A stretch of 64,000 nt of DNA from Clostridium sp. M62/1 (GCF_020736365.1 NZ_CP085988.1:2796001-2860000); one strand, 5' to 3'; shown: positions 24,768 through 34,023, counted from the first letter of the stretch. Made by a program: numbers and translations. The notes: generated from the sequence alone by a model not told the origin.

Positions 24768-25630
24768 TTAATCCTGCAAAATCTCTGAAAGACTGTTCTT
24801 GATCTGCTCCGCCACATCCGGCTTATTCATGGAGTAGACATGGATGCCGTTTACATGATTTGCAATCAGGTCAATGATCTGCTCGGTAGCGTAGGCAATT
24901 CCAGCCTGCTTCATCGCAGCCGGATTGTCTCCGAACCGGTCGACAATGGCCTTAAATCTGGCCGGAAGATAGGTTCCGGACATCCTGCAGATGCGGTCGA
25001 TCTGCCTGGCATTGGTGACAGGCATGATTCCGGCTACCACAGGAACTGTAATTCCCCTCTCCCGGATGCGGTAGAGGTAGTTGTACAGAATGTTGTTGTC
25101 AAAAAACATCTGGGTGGTCACAAAGTCGCAGCCGGCCTCCACCTTTTCCCTCAGATGCTCAATATCCTCTGTCTTGTTGGCAGATTCCACATGTCCCTCA
25201 GGGTAGCAGGCGGCGCCGATGCAGAAATCCCCGTCAAAGCTGCGGATCTCACGGATCAGCTCAGACGCATACCTGTAGTCGTGAGCCAGAGGGCCTCCCT
25301 CGGGAATGTCGCCCCTGAGCGCCAGGACATTTTCGATCCCGCGGGTCTTCAGCTCTCCCAGAACACGGCGCACCTCCTCTTTCGTGGACGAGACGCAGGT
25401 CAGATGAGCCAGGGCATTCACTCCCTGGTTTTGATACTGGAGGCAATATCCACTGTATATTTGCTTGTACCTCCTCCCGCCCCATAGGTCACACTCATAA
25501 AAGCAGGCTTCAGCCTGGCAATCCTGATGGCTGCCTCTTCCACAGAATCATATTTGTCTTCTGCCTTTGGGGGAAACACTTCAAACGAAAGAGTCGGCTT
25601 CCCCTGTGCTAGTATATCTCTGATCTTCAT
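24768..25630 (-). pseudogene. metF: Methylenetetrahydrofolate reductase, frameshifted
   Basis: MetF reduces methylene-THF to methyl-THF, the methyl donor for MetH. The first frame (25630-25418) encodes 70 residues, LSFEVFPPKAEDKYDSVEEA through SVTYGAGGGTSKYTVDIAS, then hits TGA. The rest of the enzyme continues in the -1 frame from about 25440: ALAHLTCVSSTKEEV, LALRGDIP, FVTTQMFFDN, GIMPVTNARQI and a normal C terminus. The two parts join without loss around VDIAS|QYQNQGVNALAHLTC, so one base is missing (or two added) there. No slippery heptamer is seen. A GTG at 25419-25421 with no good ribosome site could start the second part. It may be a sequencing error, a recent mutation or an unusual recoding site. 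Confidence 0.85.
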
Positions 25631-25793
25631 ACCTGAATACCTCCGTTTCCCCTGGTCCTCCGAGGAGGCCGAGTTTTCTTTTTTTCTCTTTTTGCTCTTT
25701 CACTGAGACAGGCATCTGTTCAGAGCCTTTGGTCAGGGCCTGCCTGGCAGGGCGCTGAACTGCTGCCTGACATTCAGCTGTAAGATTTCTGTA

Positions 25794-25822
25794 AGTATAG
25801 CACAGGATTGATAAAATTTCCA
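25794..25822 (-). promoter_or_regulatory. Promoter of the met genes
   Basis: An extended -10, TGCTATACT (box 25794-25799), has a weak -35 TGGAAA (25817-25822) at 17 bp. The 160-nt leader contains TCAG/CTGA-rich inverted repeats and a GGCCTCCTCGGAGGACC hairpin near metF. It does not match the SAM-I, SAM-II or cobalamin consensus that I can recognise. Confidence 0.55.
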
Positions 25823-25864
25823 CAAATGATATTGACAAATTTTTCACATTTTTTCGAATTTTTC

Positions 25865-25892
25865 TTGCATTCCTGTCAATCTATGGTAGAAT
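25865..25892 (+). promoter_or_regulatory. Promoter of the PTS EIIC-like gene
   Basis: TTGCAT (25865-25870) and TAGAAT (25887-25892) are 16 bp apart with TGG before the -10. A 158-nt leader follows without recognised structure. Confidence 0.5.
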
Positions 25893-26050
25893 ACGGTAAC
25901 TGTTTTACTCGACAGATTTTTAACAATGCTGTGCTGTTTACTCTGCCGCTGAAAGCATGCTCGAAGCCAGGCCCCGTCTGCTGCCTTCCTTTTCGTCCAT
26001 GCAGTGTGATTGTAAGACAGTTCAAGATTTTCACAGGAGGATTTACACCA

Positions 26051-27076
26051 ATGAACAGTCAGACTGTAAAAGACTTTCTCAAACGCAAGCAGATCAATAT
26101 CTCCGTCCAGACCTACCTGATTGACGCGCTGGGCGCCATGGCTTTCGGTCTTTTCGCCTCCCTGCTGATCGGCACCATCTTCGGTACCCTGGGAGAAAAA
26201 ACAGGCCTTGAAATCTTCAACACCATTGCCGTCTATGCAAAGGGGGCCACCGGAGCCGCCCTGGGCGTTTCCATCGCCTATGCTCTGAAGGCTCCCCAGC
26301 TTGTCATCTTCTCTGCCGCCACAGTCGGCATTGCCGGAAACGAGCTGGGCGGACCTGTAGGCGCACTGGTAGCCACCATCATTGCAGCCGAGCTTGGAAA
26401 GGCCGTTTCAAAGGAAACGAGGGTTGACATCCTGGTAACCCCCGGGGTCACGATCATTTTCGGAGTTCTTACCGCCCAGTTTATCGGACCAGGCGTTTCC
26501 GCCTTCATGACAGCCTTCGGAGATCTCGTAAAGACAGCCACTGTCATGCAGCCATTCTTCATGGGAATTGTAGTTTCCACTCTTATAGGCATCGCCCTGA
26601 CGCTTCCTATCAGCAGCGCGGCCATCTGCATCATGCTGAGCCTTGACGGGCTGGCGGGAGGAGCAGCTACAGCCGGCTGCTGCGCACAGATGATCGGCTT
26701 TGCCGTACTGAGCTACAGGGAGAACGGCTTTGGCGGCCTTCTGGCTCAGGGGCTTGGAACCTCCATGCTGCAGATGCCGAATATTGTAAGGAACCCAAAA
26801 ATCTGGCTGGCTCCCACCCTGGCTTCCATGGTGACAGGGCCTATATCCACCATGGTCTTCAAGCTGGAAAATATCGCGGCCGGATCCGGCATGGGAACCT
26901 GCGGACTGGTAGGACCTATCGGCATCTACACAGCTATGCCTGAGGGCGGAGCAAACATGTGGCTTGGAATCGCCCTTGTATGCTTTCTGCTCCCGGCAGT
27001 CCTGACACTTGCCTTCGGAGAGATCTTCCGCAAAATCGGATGGATTCGTGAAGGAGATTTAAAGCTGGATCTGTAA
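26051..27076 (+). CDS. PTS EIIC-type membrane transporter (PTS_EIIC_2-like)
   Basis: The 341-residue protein is nearly all membrane segments, about nine, and matches the family of single-domain EIIC-like proteins (PF13303): YLIDALGAMAFGLFASLLIG, ELGGPVGALVATIIAAELG, TPGVTIIFGVLTAQFIGPG, ISSAAICIMLSLDGLAGGAATAG and SGMGTCGLVGPIGIYTAM. No EIIA or EIIB is fused or adjacent, so energisation and substrate are unclear. GGAGG precedes the ATG at 26051; the frame open from 25808 lacks support. It is a single-gene unit between its promoter and the terminator at 27154. Confidence 0.85.
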   Translation: MNSQTVKDFLKRKQINISVQTYLIDALGAMAFGLFASLLIGTIFGTLGEKTGLEIFNTIAVYAKGATGAALGVSIAYALKAPQLVIFSAATVGIAGNELGGPVGALVATIIAAELGKAVSKETRVDILVTPGVTIIFGVLTAQFIGPGVSAFMTAFGDLVKTATVMQPFFMGIVVSTLIGIALTLPISSAAICIMLSLDGLAGGAATAGCCAQMIGFAVLSYRENGFGGLLAQGLGTSMLQMPNIVRNPKIWLAPTLASMVTGPISTMVFKLENIAAGSGMGTCGLVGPIGIYTAMPEGGANMWLGIALVCFLLPAVLTLAFGEIFRKIGWIREGDLKLDL

Positions 27077-27153
27077 TGACAGTTTCATCTTCCAGTTTCC
27101 CGGAAAGCTGGAAAATGAAACGCTTCTGAGAATTTCATATCCCACATAGCGCG

Positions 27154-27209
27154 CCAAAAGCGGCGCATTCCAGACGACGGATAAACCGCCTGGAATGCGC
27201 CGCTTTTGG
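27154..27209. terminator. Long bidirectional terminator hairpin
   Basis: A perfect 20-bp inverted repeat (27154-27173 and 27190-27209, core GCGGCGCATTCCAG) encloses a 16-nt loop. It stands between the convergent EIIC and GGDEF/EAL genes. U-tracts are poor on both sides (CTTTGT on +). Confidence 0.7.
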
Positions 27210-27223
27210 CTTTGTATATACTC

Positions 27224-29476
27224 TTACTGCAGATACTTCTCTGCAAATTCATCACTTGGAATCGGTCGGCTGTAATAGTAGCCCTGTCCATAGTCCACGC
27301 CGATGGAGCGGATAAAGGCTTCATTCTCTGCAGTCTCCACTCCCTCCACAACCGTAGTGATGGAAAGGTCTCTCGCCAGATTCACAATATGCTTCATGAG
27401 AACCGCCTGGCTCTCACTCTCTCTGAAGACCTCCTGCTCCAGGAAACCGCGGTCCAGCTTGACTTCATCAATGCCGATTCTCGTCAGCAGGTTCAGGGAA
27501 GAATAGCCGCTTCCAAAATCGTCCAGAGAGATCTTAAATCCCAGATTTTTTAAGAGCATAATTGTCTTATTCAGCTCTCCGATGCTCTCCGCCGCCAGCC
27601 CTTCCAGTATCTCCAGCGTGATCCTGCTGCGCGGAATGTTGTAGTGCTCCGTGATCTGGCACAGACGCTCCACATAGTCAGACTGATAAAACAGCAGCTT
27701 GGACTGATTGACAGAAACGCTGATTGGCCTTCTGCCCTCATCCTCCCACTGCCTCAGCTTTCTGCATACCTGGGCAACCATGTAGAGGTCCAGCTGGGCG
27801 CAGAAGCCGTTCAGCTCAAAAAGAGGAATAAACTGATCTGGAAAGATCACCGAACCGTCCTCACGAATCCACCGCACCAGGGCCTCTGCAGAGGCAATCT
27901 CCCCTGAAGCGAGGTCTCTCTTAGGCTGGAGGAACAGGCGGAACTCTTCTTTTTCCAAGGCCTCATTTTTGCTGCTCTCGATCAGGCGCACCAGCTCCTC
28001 TGCTTTGTGGAGCTTTTCATCGTAAAATACAATATCCCGCTCCGCTCCCTGTCTGGCCTGCTTCAGCGCAAATTCTGCCCTGTCGATCAGTTCATCCGGT
28101 CTGGTCACCTGATTGACTGCTGCTCCCGCGTAAATCTGAATGGGATAGTTTCTGTTAAATCTTCTGGAGATTCTCTCGCAGCTCTTCATGATGTCCCCAA
28201 TCCGTCTCCGGATCTCCTCCTCCTCCACGGTGTGGAGAAGCATGCAGAACTGATCGCCGTTGTAACGGCAGAAGCGCTCATCTTCTCTTATATTTTCCCT
28301 GATGATAAGAGCCAGCTCGCAGAGCACCTGATCCGCCTGCTTCTTTCCGAATATCTCGTTAATGTAGCGGAAATGGCGTATATTCAGAGCTGCAACACTC
28401 CTGCAGCCATCCTGTTCCAGAAGCTCGGAAGCCTCCTGTTCGAACCGTTTCATATTAAACAGTCCTGTCAGGCTGTCGTAGTATGCGGTTCTTATCAGCT
28501 CCCGGTTATTCTTCCTCAGAATCCTGGAACCATACCATATGGAAGCAATGCTCAGAACCAGAATAATCAGGAAGGTGGCTGCAACAGCCAGAAGCATAAA
28601 ATAGACGGGGCTTTTCACTTTATCGCTGTCGTCAATGCAGAGCAGATACCAGTCGTTTCTGTCTAACGGTTCCAGGTAAAGGCCGTAGGTACTGCCGCCA
28701 TATTGGTAGGAAATCGTGCAGTCCCTGCCCATGGCCATGTTCTCCCTCAGAAGGCTTCTGTCCTTCTCTGAAATCCCTTCCTGGCTGAAAATGGACGCGC
28801 TCATATGACGCCCCTCTTCCTCCTCCGTATGCCCGACGAAATTCCCGTCTGCATCCAGCCAGGCCACATCCAGGCTAATCTGCGACAGCGTTGTCTCGTT
28901 CAGAATATCCTGAAACACATCCAGAGCCCTTACTCCCAGCAGGCATCCCTTCAGAATACCCGATTCATCGTAGACGGGAACGCTGTAAGCAATAACCGGC
29001 GTTTTCAGGGTCACATCCATATACACCTGAGAGGTGGCGTTTTCTCCGTTCCATCCCTTCTCAATCACCTCCTGCAGTTCCGGCGCCCGCTCAGAGATCG
29101 GCAGATCCCTTCCCAGCTCCCTGGTCATGCTGATGCGTATCTTGTCGCTTCCCTTCTCACAGTAGCCCAGCCGCAGAAACAGCGCTGCCGTCCCTGCCCC
29201 GTCAATTCCGTCCGCCAGGTTTTCGAGCTCCAGCAGACGGCTGTTGGAGATAAAGCCGGCCAGCGTTTCCAGAGATTCAATGTCAGAATCCATCTGGCGC
29301 TCCATATTTATCTTGTACTCATTGATAAAGGCCTTCATCTGCGCTTCATATGAGTTTTTCTCCGCCCGGAGCATTGATGTGATTACGACGCCTGCACAGA
29401 CAATGAGAATCAGGCTCACTGCCACTGTAAGCACGGTGATTCTGAAAATGCGCCTTTGTATCTCTTTTTCGTTCAT
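27224..29476 (-). CDS. Membrane GGDEF/EAL protein with Cache-like sensor
   Basis: The 750-residue protein has a membrane helix at about 11-33, an extracytoplasmic sensor of about 250 residues that looks like dCache, a second helix (about 285-310), a GGDEF domain and an EAL domain. The GGDEF motif is degenerate (RYNGDQFCML instead of GGDEF), so cyclase activity is probably lost, although the domain may bind GTP. The EAL part keeps SAEALVRW, VNQSKLL, EILEG, LDDFGSGYSSL, VKLDRGFL, VVEGVET and QGYYYSRP, so c-di-GMP phosphodiesterase activity is likely. It follows the alarmone synthetase by 16 bp and is co-transcribed with it. Confidence 0.92.
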   Translation of the reverse strand: MNEKEIQRRIFRITVLTVAVSLILIVCAGVVITSMLRAEKNSYEAQMKAFINEYKINMERQMDSDIESLETLAGFISNSRLLELENLADGIDGAGTAALFLRLGYCEKGSDKIRISMTRELGRDLPISERAPELQEVIEKGWNGENATSQVYMDVTLKTPVIAYSVPVYDESGILKGCLLGVRALDVFQDILNETTLSQISLDVAWLDADGNFVGHTEEEEGRHMSASIFSQEGISEKDRSLLRENMAMGRDCTISYQYGGSTYGLYLEPLDRNDWYLLCIDDSDKVKSPVYFMLLAVAATFLIILVLSIASIWYGSRILRKNNRELIRTAYYDSLTGLFNMKRFEQEASELLEQDGCRSVAALNIRHFRYINEIFGKKQADQVLCELALIIRENIREDERFCRYNGDQFCMLLHTVEEEEIRRRIGDIMKSCERISRRFNRNYPIQIYAGAAVNQVTRPDELIDRAEFALKQARQGAERDIVFYDEKLHKAEELVRLIESSKNEALEKEEFRLFLQPKRDLASGEIASAEALVRWIREDGSVIFPDQFIPLFELNGFCAQLDLYMVAQVCRKLRQWEDEGRRPISVSVNQSKLLFYQSDYVERLCQITEHYNIPRSRITLEILEGLAAESIGELNKTIMLLKNLGFKISLDDFGSGYSSLNLLTRIGIDEVKLDRGFLEQEVFRESESQAVLMKHIVNLARDLSITTVVEGVETAENEAFIRSIGVDYGQGYYYSRPIPSDEFAEKYLQ

Positions 29477-29492
29477 ATGATATCCTTCCGAC

Positions 29493-30293
29493 TTACAGGG
29501 AATGCCTGTCCTCCTCCATCTGATAGCGCTCCTTTGCCTCTTTCAGCCGTCTGAAGTAGGAGCTCATCTCATCAGCCATGCCGGACAGTCTGTTTAAGAG
29601 GGTGGAAAAGTCCTTCAGCATCACATCGTTCTGGAAATACGGGTACACGATGTCGTGATCTACCTCGCTCCATCCCTCCTCAAACAAAGTTCTGGCCTGC
29701 AGCTCCACATAGTATCCCTTATATTTGACAATGTAGTGGATCGACCGGTAGATTCCGTCCGACTTAATGTCAATCAGATTTTTATCATATATTTTCGTAT
29801 CCCCAATCCTCCGATAGCTTTTGGGGCGCTCCGCAATATACCAGTGACCTGGATCCTCGTCAAAATCCCTGAGCCGATCTTCCACGTAGTGTTCGGGATT
29901 ATTCTCAAACCTGCCTGTAATGTATTCATGGAATCCTCTCCAGTCCTCCCGGTACAGGAAAAACACGCGGATTCCGATTAAGTCTGTAATGTACTTATAA
30001 TAGTTGGTGCTGTCAATTTCCCGGTAGCTGTCCAGGCTGTCATTTCTCTTTCTGATGATCTTTTCAATCAGGTGGCCCGGCTCTTTCAGCCGGTAACGGT
30101 AGGAGTGGATTCCCGCTCTCTCCGTGTCATAGAGATACTCGTCAAGGAAATCCCGGCTGATGGAACGCAGTTTCGGCTCCAGGGAACAGTAATGATTATA
30201 AATCCGTTCCAGTTCCCTGAAGCTGATATTCGCCGAGCGGAACTCATTTTCAGCAATGTTGTACTTTTTCAGAAACTCTTCCTTAATAAGCAT
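29493..30293 (-). CDS. Second small alarmone synthetase-like (RelA/SpoT domain) protein
   Basis: The 266-residue protein has a lone RelA/SpoT domain: SYRYRLKEPGHLIEKIIRKR, DLIGIRVFFLY, DGIYRSIHYIVKYKGYYVE and LQARTLFEEGWSEVDHDIVYPY, which holds the Glu-x-Gln-x-Arg and Asp-His features. The HD hydrolase and TGS/ACT regions of Rel are absent. It is clearly diverged from the RelQ-type gene at 15969 (different G-loop DGIYRSIHY), so it is not a recent copy. It may make (p)ppGpp or a related alarmone; toxin-like synthetases also share this domain. galT lies 82 bp upstream and the c-di-GMP gene 16 bp downstream. Confidence 0.85.
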   Translation of the reverse strand: MLIKEEFLKKYNIAENEFRSANISFRELERIYNHYCSLEPKLRSISRDFLDEYLYDTERAGIHSYRYRLKEPGHLIEKIIRKRNDSLDSYREIDSTNYYKYITDLIGIRVFFLYREDWRGFHEYITGRFENNPEHYVEDRLRDFDEDPGHWYIAERPKSYRRIGDTKIYDKNLIDIKSDGIYRSIHYIVKYKGYYVELQARTLFEEGWSEVDHDIVYPYFQNDVMLKDFSTLLNRLSGMADEMSSYFRRLKEAKERYQMEEDRHSL

Positions 30294-30375
30294 GTTATCT
30301 GTCCTTTTTCTCCTTTTCTCTCACAAAAGCTCCGGAGCTGAAAAGCAGCCTGTTCCTGTATTTTCTGTCCCCTGC

Positions 30376-31887
30376 TTATTTCTCCTGGAAACCTGCCGCG
30401 TGCAGGAAGCGGGCAAATGCCTCTCTCCCCTCAGGAGTGAACTTGTACACGCCTGCATCCTCGAGAACCTTCTCAAATACAAGCCCAACCTCTTTTTTCA
30501 GAATCTCATCTACATTTTCTGCCGTCACAGACGGATATTTCGGAAGGAAGCCTTCCACCCAGTCTGCATGCTTTTCGATCTCCTCATCGGAACGGATATC
30601 CCTGCCGGACACAATGTACTCAGCCAGTTTTGCCAGCTCTCCCTTCAGGCGGGACGGAAGAACTGCCAGTCCCATAACCTCAATCAGACCGATGTTCTCT
30701 TTCTTGATATGGTGAAGCTCCTGGTGCGGATGGTAAACGCCCATAGGGAACTCCTCCGTGGTAATGTTGTTTCTGAGCACCAGATCCAGCTCATACATCT
30801 CTCCGTTCTTTCTGGCAATGGGAGTGATCGTATTGTGAGGCTCTCCGTCTGTCTCTGCAAAGATGAAGGCAGCCTCATCCGTATATTCTCTCCAGCATCC
30901 AAGCACCTTATCCCCCAGCTCAATCAGGCGCTCCGGATCCTTTGCCCTGGTCCGGATCACGGACATGGGCCATTTCACAATTCCGGCCTCCACATCCTCA
31001 AAGCCCGGGACAGTAAAATATTTCTCGATAGGCGCCTTTGCCATGGCGAAGGTATAATTTCCGCCCTGGAAGTGATCGTGCGTCAGAATAGAACCGCCCA
31101 CAATCGGCAGATCCGCATTGGATCCCAGGAAATAGTGGGGGAACATCTTAACGAAGTCAAACAGCTTCACAAAAGCAGCTCTGTCGATTTTCATCGGGGT
31201 GTGCTTTCCGTTGAACACGATGCAGTGCTCATTGTAATAGACATATGGAGAGTACTGGAATCCCCAGGGGCTTCCGTTGACCGTGATCGGGATGATTCTG
31301 TGATTGTTTCTGGCAGGGTGGTTGGCCCTTCCTGCATAGCCCTCATTCTCCATGCAGAGCTGGCATTTCGGATAACCGCTCTGCTTCATCATCTTCGCGG
31401 CTGCGATGGCCTTCGGATCCTTCTCCGGTTTTGAAAGGTTTACGGTAATATCAAGGGTGCCGTACTTCGTATCCGTCGTCCATTTCATATCCCTGGCAAT
31501 CCTGTATCTGCGGATATAGTCGGAATCCTGGCTCAGCTTATAGTAATACTCTGTGGCATCCTTTGGAGATTTGTGGTTGTATATATCCCAGAACTTCGCC
31601 ACCACCTCGCTTGGACGCGGCATCAGGCAGTTCATCAGTTTCGTGTCAAACAAATCGCGGTAAACAATGCTGTCCTCAGCGAGAACGCCTGTTTCGTGGG
31701 CATAGTCGAGAAGCTCCTTCAACACGGCCTCCAGATCAATATCTCCCGGTTCCTCTGCCGGCTCCTCATACTCATCAAGCCCCATCACCTCAAGGATCTG
31801 GTTTGTGGCATAGATTTTGTCATACTCCGTGATAAGCCCCGTATCAAGACCGTATTTCACCAGTTTTTTGATTGCTTCATAAATCAT
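30376..31887 (-). CDS. galT: UDP-glucose--hexose-1-phosphate uridylyltransferase, class II
   Basis: GalT swaps UMP between UDP-glucose and galactose-1-phosphate in the Leloir pathway. At 503 residues it is the Gram-positive class II form. Signs are FWDIYNHKSPKDATEYYYKLSQ, CQLCMENEGYAGRANHPARNNHR, the histidine active-site region ILTHDHFQGGNYTFAMAKAP, and ITPIARKNGEMYELDLVLRNN. AAGGAG lies nine bases before the ATG at 31887; the frame open to 32007 lies in the leader. galK and galE are not adjacent. Confidence 0.95.
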   Translation of the reverse strand: MIYEAIKKLVKYGLDTGLITEYDKIYATNQILEVMGLDEYEEPAEEPGDIDLEAVLKELLDYAHETGVLAEDSIVYRDLFDTKLMNCLMPRPSEVVAKFWDIYNHKSPKDATEYYYKLSQDSDYIRRYRIARDMKWTTDTKYGTLDITVNLSKPEKDPKAIAAAKMMKQSGYPKCQLCMENEGYAGRANHPARNNHRIIPITVNGSPWGFQYSPYVYYNEHCIVFNGKHTPMKIDRAAFVKLFDFVKMFPHYFLGSNADLPIVGGSILTHDHFQGGNYTFAMAKAPIEKYFTVPGFEDVEAGIVKWPMSVIRTRAKDPERLIELGDKVLGCWREYTDEAAFIFAETDGEPHNTITPIARKNGEMYELDLVLRNNITTEEFPMGVYHPHQELHHIKKENIGLIEVMGLAVLPSRLKGELAKLAEYIVSGRDIRSDEEIEKHADWVEGFLPKYPSVTAENVDEILKKEVGLVFEKVLEDAGVYKFTPEGREAFARFLHAAGFQEK

Positions 31888-32025
31888 ACCCGTACTCTCC
31901 TTATTGTTTCTTATAACTATAACCATAAATAACCATAAAAGAATGATTTCTCCATGAAGCTGCTCCCTAGAAGGCATCTGAACCTTCTGATACACTCGAA
32001 GGAGCATTCCTCACTCCTGCCTTCC

Positions 32026-32054
32026 ATTGTACTTCATCCCGGACGGTTTGCCAA
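32026..32054 (-). promoter_or_regulatory. Promoter of galT
   Basis: TTGGCA (32049-32054) and TACAAT (32026-32031) on the minus strand are 17 bp apart. The 135-nt leader has a GGAGTGAGGAATGCTCC hairpin and two GGTTATTTATGGTTAT-like repeats before galT. Confidence 0.65.
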
Positions 32055-32078
32055 CCAGTTTTTTCCTCTGTTTCTTCC

Positions 32079-32642
32079 TCACAGCCTTCCCCTAAAACCG
32101 TGAATCCGCTCTGCCACCATCCCTCCAAGAAGCCCGATCACTGCCCCGGCGATGCTTCCCGCAGCCAGAAGAAACGGCAGGTAATAGAATACTGCCGTGT
32201 TCTGTACAACCAGGGCGGCAACCGCAAGCTGCCCCACATTGTGTCCCACACCTCCTATGACACTCACCCCTGTCTGTCCGAACCATCCTGTCCTTTTAAA
32301 TAAAAGCATCAGGAGAAGGCTGAGGGTCCACCCTGCCATCCCGTAAACCATGGAAAAGCCGTTTCCAAAGGTAAATCCTACCAGAATAATCCTGACCAGT
32401 GAGATAAATACCAGTTCCCCCAGGCCTACTGTGTAGAGGCCCACAATCGTGACAAGGTTGGCAAGTCCCAGCTTCACGCCCGGAATGCCCAGGTTTATGG
32501 GAATCAGCGTTTCCACATAGCTCAGGAGAAAGGCCAGGGCGATCATCATCCCGCAGAACGCGGCCTGGAATGCATTTTCCCTTCTTTTTCTCTCTGCTTT
32601 CCTAGTTTTTGTTTCCTTTATTTCCATTTCTCCTATTTCCAT
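32079..32642 (-). CDS. Gx transporter family membrane protein
   Basis: The 187-residue protein has a charged N terminus and about five membrane segments. It resembles PF07456 (annotated as heptaprenyl diphosphate synthase component I or Gx transporter): LIPINLGIPGVKLGLANLVTIV (about 47-68), GNGFSMVYGMAGWTLSLL and GGVGHNVGQLAVAALVVQN. The group looks like ECF-type S components. It is divergent from the apbE/NusG-II pair, with which it often clusters, suggesting a role around flavin-dependent extracytoplasmic electron transfer. The start lies in a purine-rich GAAATGGAAATA repeat and is uncertain. Confidence 0.75.
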   Translation of the reverse strand: MEIGEMEIKETKTRKAERKRRENAFQAAFCGMMIALAFLLSYVETLIPINLGIPGVKLGLANLVTIVGLYTVGLGELVFISLVRIILVGFTFGNGFSMVYGMAGWTLSLLLMLLFKRTGWFGQTGVSVIGGVGHNVGQLAVAALVVQNTAVFYYLPFLLAAGSIAGAVIGLLGGMVAERIHGFRGRL

Positions 32643-32828
32643 TTCTCTTATTTCTATGTCTTCTGTCTCTTCTGTCTGTGCTCTGTTTTTGCTTCCGCCT
32701 GCCTCTGACTATGTCTGCTTCTGTCTGTGTTTTATTTTTCTCAGCTTTCTCTCTCATCCTGCGTTTTTTCACTTTTTCCTCTGTCCCATAGCTGTCCATT
32801 CTCCTGCCGTCCTTTCCCGGCCGCCTTC

Positions 32829-32857
32829 TTGACATGCCTCTCTGCCTTTGCTAGTAT
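32829..32857 (+). promoter_or_regulatory. Promoter of apbE and the NusG-II gene
   Basis: TTGACA (32829-32834) and TAGTAT (32852-32857) are 17 bp apart. It gives a leader of about 100 nt. Confidence 0.65.
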
Positions 32858-32964
32858 GGTAAGCGAAAGTTCAGTGCCGGTCTGCGGGCCCTAAAAGCGC
32901 AGCGCCTATAGCACTCCTTTCTATTATATCTGTCAATAAACAAAGTACAAGAGGAAATACTGAA

Positions 32965-34005
32965 ATGAATCAAAAACGACTGACCCAAGCCGCCGGCGTG
33001 CTGGCCGGTGCAGCAGTTTTGGCCGCCTGCTTTTTTCTTGATCAGAAGACCGTACCGCAGGAGCCCATTTCCCGCTCTGACTTTCTTTTAAATACCTTTG
33101 TCACCGTCACTCTCTATGACACAGATGACGAAGAGCTTCTGACACAGTGCATGGCCCTGTGCCGGGAATACGAAAACCGATTCAGCAAGACTATCGCGGA
33201 CAGCGAGATCTATAAGCTGAACCACAGAAGCCCCGATGAAACCACCTTCACCCTGAGCGATGATACGGCTGCCCTTCTGAGGGAGGGCCTCTACTACAGC
33301 CAGGTATCCGACGGAGCCTATGACCTGACCATCGAGCCCTTAAGTTCTCTCTGGGACTTTACAGGCGGACAGGCCGTGATTCCCCCTCAGTCCTCCATCG
33401 ACGAGGCTGTGAGCCGGGTGGGATATGAAAATCTTTCTCTCGACGGCAATAAACTGACCTTCCTCTCCCCTGATACCACCCTGGATCTGGGTTCTATAGC
33501 CAAGGGATTCATCGCGGACAGACTGAAGGATTTTCTTGTCAGCCGCGGTGTGGAGAGCGCGATCATCAATCTGGGTGGAAATGTACTGTGCATCGGAACA
33601 CAGCCGGACGGCACTCCCTTCCGCATCGGCATCCAGAAGCCTTTTGCGGAATACAGCGATGTGGTGGGATATGTGGATATCGACGACATGTCCGTGGTAT
33701 CCTCCGGAGTATACGAACGCCATTTTGTTGCAGACGGAAAGAATTACCACCACCTCCTAAACCCAAAGACCGGCTATCCCTATGACAACGGTCTGATCTC
33801 CGTCGTCATCATCTGTCCGGAGTCTGTGGACGGTGATGCTTTAAGCACCACCTGCTTTTCCCTGGGACTGGAAAAAGGAATAGAACTTCTCGATTCTACG
33901 GATGACGCCTGCGGAATCTTCATCACGGATGACTACGAGCTCCACTTTTCCGAAGGCGCCAGAGAGCTGTCCATCTATGATATCCATGGGAAGCCTCTGA
34001 ATTAA
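32965..34005 (+). CDS. apbE: FAD:protein FMN transferase, lipoprotein
   Basis: ApbE attaches FMN covalently to a Thr or Ser of target flavoproteins such as RnfG/RnfD-type and FMN-binding-domain proteins outside the membrane. The 346-residue protein has a signal peptide with lipobox VLAAC (Cys about 22), MGTFVT-like text LLNTFVTVTLYD, LDLGSIAKGFIADRL (about 173-187), AIINLGGNVLCIG, and the metal site region STTCFSLGLEKGIELL. GAGGAAA lies before the ATG. The NusG-II gene follows by 18 bp. Its substrate protein is not in the window. Confidence 0.93.
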   Translation: MNQKRLTQAAGVLAGAAVLAACFFLDQKTVPQEPISRSDFLLNTFVTVTLYDTDDEELLTQCMALCREYENRFSKTIADSEIYKLNHRSPDETTFTLSDDTAALLREGLYYSQVSDGAYDLTIEPLSSLWDFTGGQAVIPPQSSIDEAVSRVGYENLSLDGNKLTFLSPDTTLDLGSIAKGFIADRLKDFLVSRGVESAIINLGGNVLCIGTQPDGTPFRIGIQKPFAEYSDVVGYVDIDDMSVVSSGVYERHFVADGKNYHHLLNPKTGYPYDNGLISVVIICPESVDGDALSTTCFSLGLEKGIELLDSTDDACGIFITDDYELHFSEGARELSIYDIHGKPLN

Positions 34006-34023
34006 GTGATAAGGAGAATGCAT

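Noticed and set aside
25418..25445. Programmed -1 frameshift in metF
   Set aside because: No slippery X-XXY-YYZ heptamer or downstream pseudoknot was visible, so mutation or sequencing error is more likely.
25631..25793. SAM or cobalamin riboswitch before metF
   Set aside because: The leader has inverted repeats but I could not align any conserved block of SAM-I, SAM-II or the B12 element.
32602..32835. 77-codon Arg/Lys/Asn-rich ORF
   Set aside because: Low-complexity product overlapping the Gx transporter start in a repeat-like stretch; no ribosome site.
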